From: Sphaerisporangium sp.
GTDB taxonomy: Bacteria > Actinomycetota > Actinomycetes > Streptosporangiales > Streptosporangiaceae
Assembly: GCA_025964675.1 (NCBI GenBank)
Contig: JAOPYI010000177.1
Span: forward strand, 1-64,000
Direction: 5' to 3'
DNA: 64,000 bases
The notes below the pieces were generated by a model. The model was not told the DNA's origin. It made no database searches and saw only the letters and a program-made list of their open reading frames with translations. Both the position numbers and the translations under genes were made by a program. Of the stretch, positions 8,346 through 18,445 are shown one piece after another; position 1 is the first letter of the stretch, and each line of letters opens with the position of its first letter.

Positions 8346-9809
8346 GTGAGATTTCTGAGCGATGTGACAGTGGAGCTGGTCAGGCACAGTGCGGCCGACT
8401 CCGATGTGGTGTGGGCCGCGCGGGTCTCCACGGCGGGGGAGCAGTCGCTGGAGGCGGTGAACCAGGACCCGGAGCGCTCCAAGGGCCTGATCAACTACCT
8501 CATGCGCGACCGGCACGGCAGCCCGTTCGAGCACAACTCGATGACCTTCTTCATCAACGCCCCCATCATGGTGTTCCGCGAATTCCACCGGCACAGGGTG
8601 GGATGGTGCCTGCCTGGGGACGCGCGGATTCCCGTGGGAACGCTGAAGAACGGCGTGAACAAGAAGATCAAAGACATCTATGCCGACTGGCATGAGGGAG
8701 TCCGCGACTCCATGGGGCGGGTCCGTAAAATGCCCTCGTGCCGCAATCTCAGCACGCGAACGGTGAATCTCGACACCGGCCTCATCGAGTGGACCCGCAT
8801 GGTCGACGTCTTCAAGAGTGGTGTCAAGCCGATCTTGAAGATCACCACGGTCAACGGCAAGGTCCTTCGTTGTTCGCCGGAACATGCGATCTTGTCGCGA
8901 GGCGCGTGGGTCAAGGCGAAAGATCTCGTCCCCGGAGACCTTGTCTCCGTCCAGGCGACGGTGCCGGTGGGGGAGTTCACCGGCGTGCCCCGGCGGCTGC
9001 GAGAGGGCATTCAGTTCTGGACTACACGGATGAAGCCGCAGATCGTCGGCGCGATCGACGTATGCCACGTCTGCGGAGGTGTCTTCGACTTCGGCGATCT
9101 CGAAGTGGACCATATCGTGCCCGTGAGCAGGCAGCTCAAACTGGCCTTGGACGAGGACAACCTCGCTCCCATCTGCGCTTCGTGCCACGAGATCAAATCC
9201 GGCAGGGAGGCGTGGGAGGTGGAACGGCGGCCGTCCAGGCTCGGCATCCGCGACGAAAAGGTCTCGTCGGTCGTCTCGGACGGCGAAGAGGAGACCTACG
9301 ACCTCTCCATGCCAGGCCCGTGGCATAACTTCATCGCCGACGGCATCGTGGTTCACAATTCCTACAACGAGGAAAGCGGGAGATATCGCGAGCTTCAGCC
9401 CGTTTTCTACGTGCCGGGGCGGTCGCGCAAGCTCGTACAGGAGGGCAAGCCGGGTCGCTACCAGTTCACCGAGGGCGACGACGAGCAGCACAAGCTGGTG
9501 GCCGAGACGATGGAGCACTCCTACCAGCGGTCCTACGACGCCTACCAGGAGATGCTCGAGGCCGGGGTCGCCAGGGAGGTGGCGCGGGCGGTCCTGCCCG
9601 TCGGCCTGTTCTCCTCGATGTACGCCACGTGCAACGCCCGCTCGCTGATGCACTTCCTGTCCCTGCGCATCAAGGACGACCGTGCGGCCGTGCCGTCGTT
9701 CCCGCAGCGCGAGATCGAGATGGTCGGCGAGAAGATGGAGGCGATCTGGGCCGGGCTGATGCCGCTCACCCACGCCGCCTTCAACGCCGCCGGCCGCGTC
9801 GCACCCTAG
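8346..9809 (+). CDS. thyX: FAD-dependent thymidylate synthase ThyX precursor containing an intein
   Basis: ThyX motif RHRVGW|SYNEESGRY split by an in-frame intein; GTG start in frame at 8346. Confidence 0.93.
   Translation: MRFLSDVTVELVRHSAADSDVVWAARVSTAGEQSLEAVNQDPERSKGLINYLMRDRHGSPFEHNSMTFFINAPIMVFREFHRHRVGWCLPGDARIPVGTLKNGVNKKIKDIYADWHEGVRDSMGRVRKMPSCRNLSTRTVNLDTGLIEWTRMVDVFKSGVKPILKITTVNGKVLRCSPEHAILSRGAWVKAKDLVPGDLVSVQATVPVGEFTGVPRRLREGIQFWTTRMKPQIVGAIDVCHVCGGVFDFGDLEVDHIVPVSRQLKLALDEDNLAPICASCHEIKSGREAWEVERRPSRLGIRDEKVSSVVSDGEEETYDLSMPGPWHNFIADGIVVHNSYNEESGRYRELQPVFYVPGRSRKLVQEGKPGRYQFTEGDDEQHKLVAETMEHSYQRSYDAYQEMLEAGVAREVARAVLPVGLFSSMYATCNARSLMHFLSLRIKDDRAAVPSFPQREIEMVGEKMEAIWAGLMPLTHAAFNAAGRVAP
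8607..9359 (+). mobile_element. Intein (251 aa) with HNH endonuclease domain inside ThyX
   Basis: Cys1 block CLPGDARI, block B SPEHAIL, HNH core CHVCGG...VDHIVPVSRQ...NLAPICASCHEIKSGRE, C-terminal VVHN followed by Ser+1. Confidence 0.93.
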
Positions 9810-9878
9810 ACGCGGGACCGGACGCCCTCCCGGACGCCGGACCGGGCCGTGTCCTGGACGCGAAGACCGGGTGCCGTC

Positions 9879-10184
9879 CTAGAGGGCGGGCAGGACGTAC
9901 ACCTCCGCGCCGGGGGGTAGCGCGCACTCGAGGCCGCCGAGGCGGCGGGCGTTCTCCCCGCACACGAACATGCTGATGTGGCGGCGGATCCCGCCGTACT
10001 CGTCGCACAGCCGCTTCTCGAGCATCGGGTGGGTGCGCCGCAGCGTGTGCAGCGCGGCGCCGAGCGTGGGAGGGCCCTCGTCGGAGTCCGCCACGGCGAA
10101 GACCCGGACCTCGGTCGCCCCGCTGCCCCAGTGGCCGAGCGTACTGGGCAGCACGAACGTCACAAGCGTGACCGGTTTGGCCAT
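9879..10184 (-). CDS. MoaD/ThiS/CysO-like ubiquitin-fold protein lacking a terminal GG
   Basis: Family-like pattern LEKRLCDEYGGIRRHISMFVCGENARRLGGLECALPPGAEVYVLPAL. Confidence 0.78.
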   Translation of the reverse strand: MAKPVTLVTFVLPSTLGHWGSGATEVRVFAVADSDEGPPTLGAALHTLRRTHPMLEKRLCDEYGGIRRHISMFVCGENARRLGGLECALPPGAEVYVLPAL

Positions 10185-10189
10185 GGGAG

Positions 10190-10267
10190 TCAGAGCACCG
10201 CCGGGACGAGGGGGCAGTCCCTGGCGACCGGGGGAGTCGTGCCGGTGGCGAGCAGCGTGCCCTGCAT
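10190..10267 (-). CDS. Putative 25-aa peptide MQGTLLATGTTPPVARDCPLVPAVL
   Basis: ATG preceded by AAAGGAAGGGCGATA (good SD); ends 5 nt before the MoaD-like start. Confidence 0.5.
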   Translation of the reverse strand: MQGTLLATGTTPPVARDCPLVPAVL

Positions 10268-10471
10268 TATCGCCCTTCCTTTCGCGGTGTCGGGCCGCAT
10301 CGCCTGTCCCCCCGGCTCGGCGTGCTCTCGCCCGATCAACGTATTCGGCCGCTGCGCGCGGATCGGCATCATCGTGTCACGTTGCCCGAGCAACCGCCGG
10401 ACTCCGCTTGATTTGGGTGATCAGTTCGCCCGGATCGTCCTCTGATATCTGGTTGATCTCGGGAACCGTGC

Positions 10472-11593
10472 CTAGGGCGTGCTCTGGACGGTGTCCCGGT
10501 GGATGCGCGAGGGGGGGACCCCGTCGTCCTGGAGACGCCGCACGGTCTCGTTGACCATCGCCGGGGGACCGCAGACGTACACCTCGTGGTCGGCCCACGA
10601 GTGGAAGCGCTGCACGACCTCCGGCAGCAGGCCCCGCATCCCGTCGTACGCGGGCTGGTCGGACACCACCGGCAGCACCCTCAGCCAGGGGAACGCGGCC
10701 TCCATGCGGATCAGGTCGTCCAGGTCGTACAGCTCGGTGGCGGTGCGCGCGCCGAAGAGCAGGTGGATGTTGGGGCGCCGGCCGGAGGCGATGACGTGCT
10801 CGACGATGGCCTTGATCGGGGCCAGGCCCGTGCCTCCGGCGACGCAGATGATGTCGCGCATCTGGTCGTCCTCCGGCGGGACCATGGTGCCGACGGGCGG
10901 GCCGAGGAGCACGGTGTCGCCGATCCGCGTGTGCGAGACCAGGGCCGTGCTGACCCACCCGCCCCCCACGGCGCGCACGTGCAGCCGGATGGTGTTGTCG
11001 GGGCGTGGGGCGTTGGCGATGGAGAAGGTGCGCCAGACCCGGGGCCAGCGGGCGGTCTGCACGTTGACGTACTGCCCGGCGGTGAAGTCCATCGGCGCGC
11101 TGGGACGCAGGGTGATGACGGCGATGTCGGGGGCGCGCATCTCGTGGTCGATCACCTCCGCCAGCCACCACGCGGGGGCGACCCCGGCGTCGGTCTCCGA
11201 GGCATCGATCATCATGTTGGCCGCGGCCGTGTAGGCCGCCACCCACGCGGCCTCGATCTCGGCCGTCCACGTGTCGCCGGCGAAGCGCTTGATCGTCGCC
11301 AGGAGAGCGTTCCCCACGGCGGTGTAGTGCTCGGCGACCACGCCGTACTTGCGATGGTCCCTGCCGAGCTGCCCGAGGTAGGAGCCCAGGCTGTCGGGGC
11401 TGTCCAGGCTCCAGACGATCCGGGTCAGCGCGCCGAAGAGACGGTCGCGCTGGACGTCCATGGCGGGAGGGAACATGCCGCGGAGGTGTGGGCTCTCGGC
11501 GAACAGCCGCCCGTAGAAGTACGCGACGGCCTTGCCCATGACGGGCTGGATGGCCGAGAAACTTTCCTTGACTAGACGCGGATTTAACGACAT
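10472..11593 (-). CDS. Flavohemoprotein (globin + FAD/NAD reductase)
   Basis: Globin domain, FAD motif RTFSIANAP, VAGGTGLAPIKAI, YVCGPPAMV. Confidence 0.92.
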   Translation of the reverse strand: MSLNPRLVKESFSAIQPVMGKAVAYFYGRLFAESPHLRGMFPPAMDVQRDRLFGALTRIVWSLDSPDSLGSYLGQLGRDHRKYGVVAEHYTAVGNALLATIKRFAGDTWTAEIEAAWVAAYTAAANMMIDASETDAGVAPAWWLAEVIDHEMRAPDIAVITLRPSAPMDFTAGQYVNVQTARWPRVWRTFSIANAPRPDNTIRLHVRAVGGGWVSTALVSHTRIGDTVLLGPPVGTMVPPEDDQMRDIICVAGGTGLAPIKAIVEHVIASGRRPNIHLLFGARTATELYDLDDLIRMEAAFPWLRVLPVVSDQPAYDGMRGLLPEVVQRFHSWADHEVYVCGPPAMVNETVRRLQDDGVPPSRIHRDTVQSTP

Positions 11594-11613
11594 TTACGGA
11601 CGCCACCCTAATT

Positions 11614-11634
11614 GATCGGATACAGCATCCGATC
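11614..11634. promoter_or_regulatory. Perfect inverted repeat GATCGGAT-N5-ATCCGATC upstream of the flavohemoprotein gene
   Basis: Read directly; 20 nt upstream of the start codon. Confidence 0.5.
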
Positions 11635-12135
11635 TCGTTGTGCCACCTCCCTGACGGTCCGGGTCGAGAGCGTCCGGCGGTCCCGGCCCAACCGATCGCT
11701 CGAAATGGAGTCTTCCATTCCCACATGAGCCCCACAAGCGTTTCACCACAAGGTGACGTGAAAGCGAACTGTTAGTAATTGCTGGGTGATTCTCCGTAAT
11801 GACCTTTACGTGAGCGGCGGGTTAGGTGAAAGAAAATCGCATTCGCAGTTCCGGAATTCGGTTATTCCGGCCGGACGGGAGGCGACCGCGGGACCGTCCT
11901 TAACCGCGGCGCCGGGCCTCCCCGCTGCTCGTCCGCCCGGGCGGCCGGACCGGGTGGCTGCCCGGAGTGCCGGGCCGTGGGAAGCTTGGGGCAGAAGGTG
12001 CGGAAGTGACGTGACTGATACCCGGATACGTGACACACCCGAAATGTTGTGCGTCATGATGGGTTTGCCACTGCAACTGGGCTGGGTGCCGCTGCGAGAT
12101 GGCGGTACGACCTTGCGCGAGCCCCTGGAGACCAT

Positions 12136-12822
12136 ATGTCCCGACCGTTGATCGGTATCACGACCTACTTCGACGCCGCCCGCTGGGGCACGTGGGTCCG
12201 CGAGGCCGTGCTCTCGCCGCCCGCCTACGCGAAGGCGGTGGACAAGGCGGGAGGCGCCCCGGTGCTGGTGCCCCCGCTCAGCCTGGGAGCCATCGACGGC
12301 TACATACGGGGCCTGTCCGGGCTCATCCTCGCCGGAGGCGTGGAGGTCGACCCCGGTGCCTACGGCGAGGAGCGCGACGAGCGGGTCGAGGAGCCCCAGC
12401 CGCAGCGCGACAGGTTCGAGATAGGGCTCGCCAGGGCGGCGGTCCAGGCCGGCATCCCCGTCCTCGGCGTCTCGCGCGGCATGCACATCCTGAACGTCGC
12501 ACTCGGAGGCACCCTGATCCGCTGGCTGCCCGAGGCGGTCCATCACGAGCGGCACGCCGCAAGCACGCCGCACGTGATCCAGATCAGCGTGTCCAGCAAG
12601 GTGGGCAAGGCCATGGGCGACCGCATCGAGGTCGCCACGCCCCACCACCAGGCGCTCAAGCGGCTCGGCGACGGCCTGCTGGCCGTGGCCTGGGCCGACG
12701 ACCAGATCGTCGAAGCCGTGGAGCTCCAGGGCCACCGGTTCTGCGTGGGCGTCCAGTGGCACCCGGAGCGCGGAGACGACAACCGTCTCGTGGACGGCCT
12801 GGTCGAGGCCGCGATGCCGTAG
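12136..12822 (+). CDS. Gamma-glutamyl-GABA hydrolase family (class I glutamine amidotransferase-like), nucleophile Cys replaced by Ser
   Basis: PLIGITTYFD, VLGVSRGMHILNVALGGTLI, GVQWHPE; ATG 12136 with upstream GGAG. Confidence 0.85.
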   Translation: MSRPLIGITTYFDAARWGTWVREAVLSPPAYAKAVDKAGGAPVLVPPLSLGAIDGYIRGLSGLILAGGVEVDPGAYGEERDERVEEPQPQRDRFEIGLARAAVQAGIPVLGVSRGMHILNVALGGTLIRWLPEAVHHERHAASTPHVIQISVSSKVGKAMGDRIEVATPHHQALKRLGDGLLAVAWADDQIVEAVELQGHRFCVGVQWHPERGDDNRLVDGLVEAAMP

Positions 12823-12832
12823 GGCCCGTCCC

Positions 12833-14044
12833 TCAGAAGCTCCGGGGCAGGCCGAGCACCTGGGTGGCCAGATAGTTGAGCAGGAGCTCCTCTGTGACGG
12901 GCGCCACCTTGCCGATGCGGGCGTCCGCCAGCAGCCGGGCCACGGGATACTCCAGCGAGTACGCCATGCCGCCGTGCGTCTGGAAGGCGTGGTCCGCGGC
13001 CTCCCAGGCCACCTGCGAGGCGGTGAGCTTGGCGATGTTGGCCTCGGTGCCGCAGGGCTCGCCCCGGTCGAAGAGCCAGGCCGCCTTGTAGAGCATCAGC
13101 CTCGCCAGCTCGATCTTCGCCTTGACCTGGGCCAGCGGGAACGCGATGGCCTGGTTGGCGCCGATCGGGCGGCCGAACACCTCGCGTTCCTTGGCGTAGG
13201 CCACCGCGACGCGCAGCGCCACCTCCGCGCCGCCCAGGGCGCTGGCGCCGAGCAGGATCCGCTCGGGGTTGAGGATGTCCCACAGCACGACCGCGCCCTG
13301 GTCCACCTCGCCGAGTACGCTGGAGGCGGGTACCCGCAGGTCGTCGAAGAAGACCATGTTCGACGGGGTGGTGTTGGCGCCCATCTTCGGGATCGGGCGG
13401 TAGGACAGCCGGCCCGCGGCCACCGCCTCAGGCACGTCGACCAGGAACACCGTGAGCCCGTTGGTGCGCGGCCTCGCCTCGGCCGCCGGGATGGTGCGCG
13501 CCACCAGCAGCATCCAGGTGGCCCGCTGCACCCCGGTGATCCAGATCTTCTGGCCGTTGATCACGTACTCACCGCCGTCGCGGCGGGCGGAGGTCGATAT
13601 GGCCAGGGAGTTGGACCCGGCGTCGGGTTCGGTCAGCGCGAAGCAGGTCTCGATCTCGCCGGTGGCGAGCTTGGGGAGCAGCGCCGCCTTCTGCCCGGCC
13701 GAGCCGTGGCGGGCGACGGTCAGCGCGCCGAAGCCGGGCGTCAGCACGTAGGTGAACGCCGATCCGCCGGCCGAGCCCGAGGCCGACAGGGTCTCGGTCG
13801 CGACGGCGAGCTCCAGCAGGCCCTGGCCGCCCCCGCCGTACTCCTCCGGCACGGCGAGGCCGAGCCAGCCGCCCTTGGCCAGCTCGGCCCACACCTCCTC
13901 AGGCCAGCGCTTCTCCGCCTCGCAGCGCTGCCAGTAGTCCATGTCGTAGCGGGAGCAGATGCCCGCGACACCGCGCTGTACGTCGCGGGCACTCTCCGGA
14001 AGCGTGAAGTCCACCGTGATCACTCCATTCCCGTCGCCGCGCAA
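12833..14044 (-). CDS. Acyl-CoA dehydrogenase family protein
   Basis: CFALTEPDAGSNSLAISTSARRDGGEYVINGQKIWITG; QTHGGMAYSLEYPVARLLADARIGKV. Confidence 0.92.
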   Translation of the reverse strand: MRGDGNGVITVDFTLPESARDVQRGVAGICSRYDMDYWQRCEAEKRWPEEVWAELAKGGWLGLAVPEEYGGGGQGLLELAVATETLSASGSAGGSAFTYVLTPGFGALTVARHGSAGQKAALLPKLATGEIETCFALTEPDAGSNSLAISTSARRDGGEYVINGQKIWITGVQRATWMLLVARTIPAAEARPRTNGLTVFLVDVPEAVAAGRLSYRPIPKMGANTTPSNMVFFDDLRVPASSVLGEVDQGAVVLWDILNPERILLGASALGGAEVALRVAVAYAKEREVFGRPIGANQAIAFPLAQVKAKIELARLMLYKAAWLFDRGEPCGTEANIAKLTASQVAWEAADHAFQTHGGMAYSLEYPVARLLADARIGKVAPVTEELLLNYLATQVLGLPRSF

Positions 14045-14080
14045 TGGTAGAACGGAGTTCGGCCGCCGTGCGAGCGTGGC

Positions 14081-14671
14081 TCAGCGGCGCGGCCGCCTGG
14101 CGTGGTAGACGAACGCCGGGGGCACGTTGCCCCACACCGTCCGGCTCGGCACGACCTCCTCGAACGCCTCCAGCAGGCGGCGGCGGAAGCGTATGGCCGG
14201 CGGCAGCGTGCGGGCGTGCACGTAGGCGAACGTGGTGAACGCCCCCTCGGGCGCGAGCACCTCGGTGATCGCCCCGAGCAGATCGTCCTGGAGCCTCGCG
14301 GGGAAGGCCGCCCAGGGCAGGCCGCTGACCACCACGTCGGCTCGCTCCAGCCCGTGCTTGGCCAGGAGTTTGGGGAGGTTCACGGCGTCGGCGACGATGA
14401 TCTTGGCGGTCGGATGACGGTCGGTGAGCCGCGCCGCGAGCCGGGGGTTGATCTCGATCGCCAGATGGTGGCCCCGCCCGCCGAGGCGCCGCTGGATCTC
14501 GTCGGTGCCCACGCCCGTTCCCGGGCCGAGCTCGACGACGACCGGCTCCCCCCGCTCGGGCACCGGCGTGGCGAGCACCCTCGCCAGGCGGCGCGAGCTG
14601 GGCGCCACAGCGCCGGTGGTGCCGGGCGACCGTACGAACTGCCCGAAGAAGAGTGCTGCGTCATTCGCCAT
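14081..14671 (-). CDS. Class I SAM-dependent methyltransferase, phospholipid N-methyltransferase-like
   Basis: FVRSPGTTGAVAPSSRRLA; VVELGPGTGVGT; start moved to MANDAALFF. Confidence 0.82.
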   Translation of the reverse strand: MANDAALFFGQFVRSPGTTGAVAPSSRRLARVLATPVPERGEPVVVELGPGTGVGTDEIQRRLGGRGHHLAIEINPRLAARLTDRHPTAKIIVADAVNLPKLLAKHGLERADVVVSGLPWAAFPARLQDDLLGAITEVLAPEGAFTTFAYVHARTLPPAIRFRRRLLEAFEEVVPSRTVWGNVPPAFVYHARRPRR

Positions 14672-14908
14672 GGCACTGAACCTTAAAGAACAAAACGGTC
14701 TTCTCGCTTCCGCCGTTCGGCCGATCTCGTAGACCTCTGGAGGATGCCATCTCCGCCCTGAGGAGGATGCCGTCTTCGCCACGGAAAGGTGTGCCACCCG
14801 CTGACGAGGGTCCGTATCCCAGGATACGGCCCCCGGCCGGACGCCCCCACCGCCGCCGGGAGTCGCACACCGGTAGGGTCGGCACCAGGTCCACGAGGGG
14901 AGTCACGG

Positions 14909-15487
14909 GTGAGATCGGCGGAGGACCGTATCTGGACGGTTCCGAACGCGCTGAGCATGCTGCGGCTGCTCGGCGTGCCGGTGTTCCTGTGGCTGGTGCT
15001 GGGGCCCAAGGCCGACGGCTGGGCCCTTGCCCTGCTCATGGCGGCCGGGTTCTCCGACTGGCTCGACGGCAAGCTCGCCCGGGCGTGGAACCAGACCAGC
15101 AGGCTCGGCAGGCTGCTCGACCCGCTCGCCGATCGGCTCTACATCCTCGCCACCCTGATCGGGCTGACGCTGCGAGAGGTCATCCCCTGGTGGCTGACCG
15201 CCCTCATCATCGGCCGGGACGTCCTGCTGCTCCTCGGCGTCCCCGTCCTTCGCAGGCACGGCTTCGGTCCCGCCCTGCCCGTTCACTTCCTCGGCAAGGC
15301 GGCCACCGCGAACCTGCTCTACGCCTTCCCGCTGCTTTTCCTCGCCTCCCACGACGGCTGGTACGCCGACATAGCCCGGATCCTGGGGTGGGCCTTCGCC
15401 ATCTGGGGAACAGGTCTGTATTGGTGGGCGGGGGCGCTGTACGTGGTTCAGGGGCGTCGGCTCATCGGAGGGGCGAGCCGGGCATGA
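14909..15487 (+). CDS. CDP-alcohol phosphatidyltransferase family protein
   Basis: CDP-OH-P_transf motif area GFSDWLDGKLARAWNQTSRLGRLLDPLADR; GTG start. Confidence 0.9.
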   Translation: MRSAEDRIWTVPNALSMLRLLGVPVFLWLVLGPKADGWALALLMAAGFSDWLDGKLARAWNQTSRLGRLLDPLADRLYILATLIGLTLREVIPWWLTALIIGRDVLLLLGVPVLRRHGFGPALPVHFLGKAATANLLYAFPLLFLASHDGWYADIARILGWAFAIWGTGLYWWAGALYVVQGRRLIGGASRA

Positions 15488-15582
15488 GCGATCGTGGGGA
15501 CCGCCCCGGCGAGTCCCCACGGCGACTGCCCGCGCGAGCGTGACCGTGTGCCCACCGTGACGCAACAGACGGAGGGTGATCT

Positions 15583-18084
15583 GTGAAGGCCGTCGTGATG
15601 GCGGGCGGGGAGGGGACTCGGCTGCGGCCGATGACCGCCAACCAGCCCAAACCCCTGCTAACCATAGTCAACCGGCCGATCATGGAGCATGTGCTCCGCC
15701 TGCTGAAAAGGCACGGCTTCACCGAGACCGTCGTCACCGTCCAGTTCCTGGCCGCCCTGGTGCGCAACTACTTCGGCGACGGCGACGAGCTGGGCATGAG
15801 CCTGCACTACGCCACCGAGGAGATCCCCCTCGGCACGGCGGGCAGCGTGAAGAACGCCGCGGACAAGCTGCGCGACGAGCGCTTCCTGGTGATCTCCGGG
15901 GACGCGCTGACCGACATCGACCTGACCGACATGATCAGGTTCCACGAGGAGAACGGCGCCCTCGTCACCATCGGCCTCAAGCGCGTGCCGAACCCCCTGG
16001 AGTTCGGCATCATCATCGTCGACGAGCAAGGCAGGGTGCAGCGCTTCCTGGAGAAGCCCACCTGGGGTCAGGTCTTCTCCGACACCGTCAACACCGGCGT
16101 GTACGTCATGGAGCCCGAGGTCCTCGACGAGGTCGCCCCGGGAGTGCCGGTCGACTGGTCCGCCGACGTCTTCCCCAAGCTGCTGGCCGGCGGCGCGCCG
16201 CTGTACGGCTACGTCACGGGTGGCTACTGGGAGGACGTCGGCACCCACGAGAGCTACCTCAAGGCCCAGGCGGACGCCCTGTCGGGACGGGTGAGGCTGG
16301 ACCCCGACGGCTTCGAGCTCTCACCGGGGGTCTGGGTCGCCGAGGGCGCCTCCGTCGACCCCGACGCCATCCTGAAAGGCCCCCTCTACATCGGCGGCTA
16401 CGCCAAGGTGGAGGCGGGCGCGGAGCTTCGGGAGTACACCGTCCTCGGCGACAACGTCGTGGTGAAGGAGGGCGCGTTCCTGCACCGCGCCATCGTCCAC
16501 GACAACGTCTACATCGGGCCGAGCGCCCACCTGCGCGGCTGCGTGATCGGCAAGAACACCGACGTGATGACCGGCGCGCGCGTCGAGGAGAACGCCGTCG
16601 TCGGCGACGAGTGCGTGATCGAGGCCGAGGCCTACGTCTCCTCCGGCGTCAAGATCTACCCCTTCAAGACGATCGAGGCGGGCGCGGTCGTCAACACCAG
16701 CGTGATCTGGGAGTCACGCGGCCAGCGAAGCCTGTTCGGCCCCCGAGGCGTCTCCGGCCTGGTCAACGTCGAGATCACCCCGGAGCTGTGCGTGCGCCTG
16801 GCGAGCGCGTACGCCACCACGCTGAAGAAGGGCGCCTCGGTCATCACCTCGCGCGACTCCTCCCGCGCGGCCCGGGCGCTCAAGCGCGCGGTCATCAGCG
16901 CGCTCACCGCGAGCGCGATCAACGTGCTCGACCTGGAGGCCACCCCGCTGCCCGTCGCGCGCTTCCACACCTCCAACGAGACCGCCTCGGGCGGCATCGC
17001 GCTGCGCACCACCCCCGGCGACCCCCAGAGCGTGGACATCGTCTTCATGGACGGGAACGGCGCCGACCTGTCCCAGAGCGCCCAGCGCAAGCTGGAGCGC
17101 GTCTTCTCCCGGCAGGAGTTCCGGCGCGCCTTCCCCGGCGAGATCGCCGAGCTGAGCTTCCCCGCCAGGGCCGTGGAGGACTACACCCGCGAGCTGCTGC
17201 GCTGGGTCGACATGGCCGGCGTGCGGGACGCCGAGATGAAGGTCGTCATCGACTGCGCCGGCGGCACCTCGTCCCTGGTGCTCCCCAGCCTGCTCGGCCG
17301 GGTCGGCGTGGACGTGCTGACCGTCAACAACCGTCTGGACGACGCCTCGCCGACCGAGACGCTCGCCGAGCGCCGCAGGGACCTCCAGCGCCTGGCGGAG
17401 CTCGTGGGGTCCTCCAGGGCCGCTTTCGGCGTGCGTTTCGATTCGGTGGGGGAGCGGATCTCCCTGGTGGACGAGATGGGCCAGCTCATCAGCGAGGAGC
17501 GGGCGCAGCTGGTCGTCCTCGACCTGGTGGCGGCCGAGCGCCGGGGAGGCAGGGTGGCCCTGCCGGTGACCACCACCCGCGTGGCCGAGCAGGTGTGCCG
17601 ATTCCACGGCGCCCAGGTGCAGTGGACCTCGACGGCCCTGGACGCCCTGACCACGGCGGCGGCCGACCCCGAGCTGATCTTCGCGGCCGACGGGCGCGGC
17701 GGCTTCATCGTCCCGGAGTTCGCGCCCACGGTGGACGGCCTGGCCGCCTTCCTGCGCCTGCTCGGGCTGGTGGCCCGCACCCGGCTGTCGCTCAGCCAGA
17801 TCGACGCGCGCATCCCCCAGGCCAAGATGCTCAAGCGCACCGTGCCTACGCCGTGGGCCGCCAAGGGCGCGGTCATGCGGTCGGTCGTCGAGGCGGCCGA
17901 CGGCTACCAACTCGACACCACCGACGGCGTGCGCGTGGTCGAGGAGGATGGCGGCTGGGCACTGGTCCTGCCCGACCCCACGGAGGCCGTGACACATATC
18001 TGGGCGGAAGGCGACGATCTGGACGTGGCCCAGGGCCTGTTGGAGCGCTGGGCCCGCGTCGTGGAGCAGGCCGTCGGCACCTGA
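15583..18084 (+). CDS. Nucleotidyltransferase / phosphomannomutase-like fusion (mannose-1-P guanylyltransferase type)
   Basis: [26 protein letters not shown], hexapeptide repeats, C-terminal phosphohexomutase-like region. Confidence 0.9.
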   Translation: MKAVVMAGGEGTRLRPMTANQPKPLLTIVNRPIMEHVLRLLKRHGFTETVVTVQFLAALVRNYFGDGDELGMSLHYATEEIPLGTAGSVKNAADKLRDERFLVISGDALTDIDLTDMIRFHEENGALVTIGLKRVPNPLEFGIIIVDEQGRVQRFLEKPTWGQVFSDTVNTGVYVMEPEVLDEVAPGVPVDWSADVFPKLLAGGAPLYGYVTGGYWEDVGTHESYLKAQADALSGRVRLDPDGFELSPGVWVAEGASVDPDAILKGPLYIGGYAKVEAGAELREYTVLGDNVVVKEGAFLHRAIVHDNVYIGPSAHLRGCVIGKNTDVMTGARVEENAVVGDECVIEAEAYVSSGVKIYPFKTIEAGAVVNTSVIWESRGQRSLFGPRGVSGLVNVEITPELCVRLASAYATTLKKGASVITSRDSSRAARALKRAVISALTASAINVLDLEATPLPVARFHTSNETASGGIALRTTPGDPQSVDIVFMDGNGADLSQSAQRKLERVFSRQEFRRAFPGEIAELSFPARAVEDYTRELLRWVDMAGVRDAEMKVVIDCAGGTSSLVLPSLLGRVGVDVLTVNNRLDDASPTETLAERRRDLQRLAELVGSSRAAFGVRFDSVGERISLVDEMGQLISEERAQLVVLDLVAAERRGGRVALPVTTTRVAEQVCRFHGAQVQWTSTALDALTTAAADPELIFAADGRGGFIVPEFAPTVDGLAAFLRLLGLVARTRLSLSQIDARIPQAKMLKRTVPTPWAAKGAVMRSVVEAADGYQLDTTDGVRVVEEDGGWALVLPDPTEAVTHIWAEGDDLDVAQGLLERWARVVEQAVGT

Positions 18085-18445
18085 ACGCGAAGGGAAGGGC
18101 GCGTTCTGTATCGAATCAGGCGTTTCCGGTCACATTCGAACGGCGCGCCGCATGGACCGGAGGGCGGCGCGAGCGGTAGCTTTGGACCGGCGCGGCGAGC
18201 CGAGTCGGAAGCAGCGAGGGGCGAGCGCCGTCACCAAGCAAACGCGAGCCCCCCTCAGCGAGGACCCGAGCCAGCCCAGCCAGCAGCATGTCCGAACCCG
18301 CGAGCCTGCCCTCATCTTGACCTTTGCGACTCATCAGCGTAAGTTGCGGCATTCGCAGTCTGAGCAACTATGAGAAGCGAAGAACCGAGGCACGCCGCCC
18401 AGAGCACCGTCGCCGCGACTTCGCGGTAGGAGGCCGAGCCGATCG

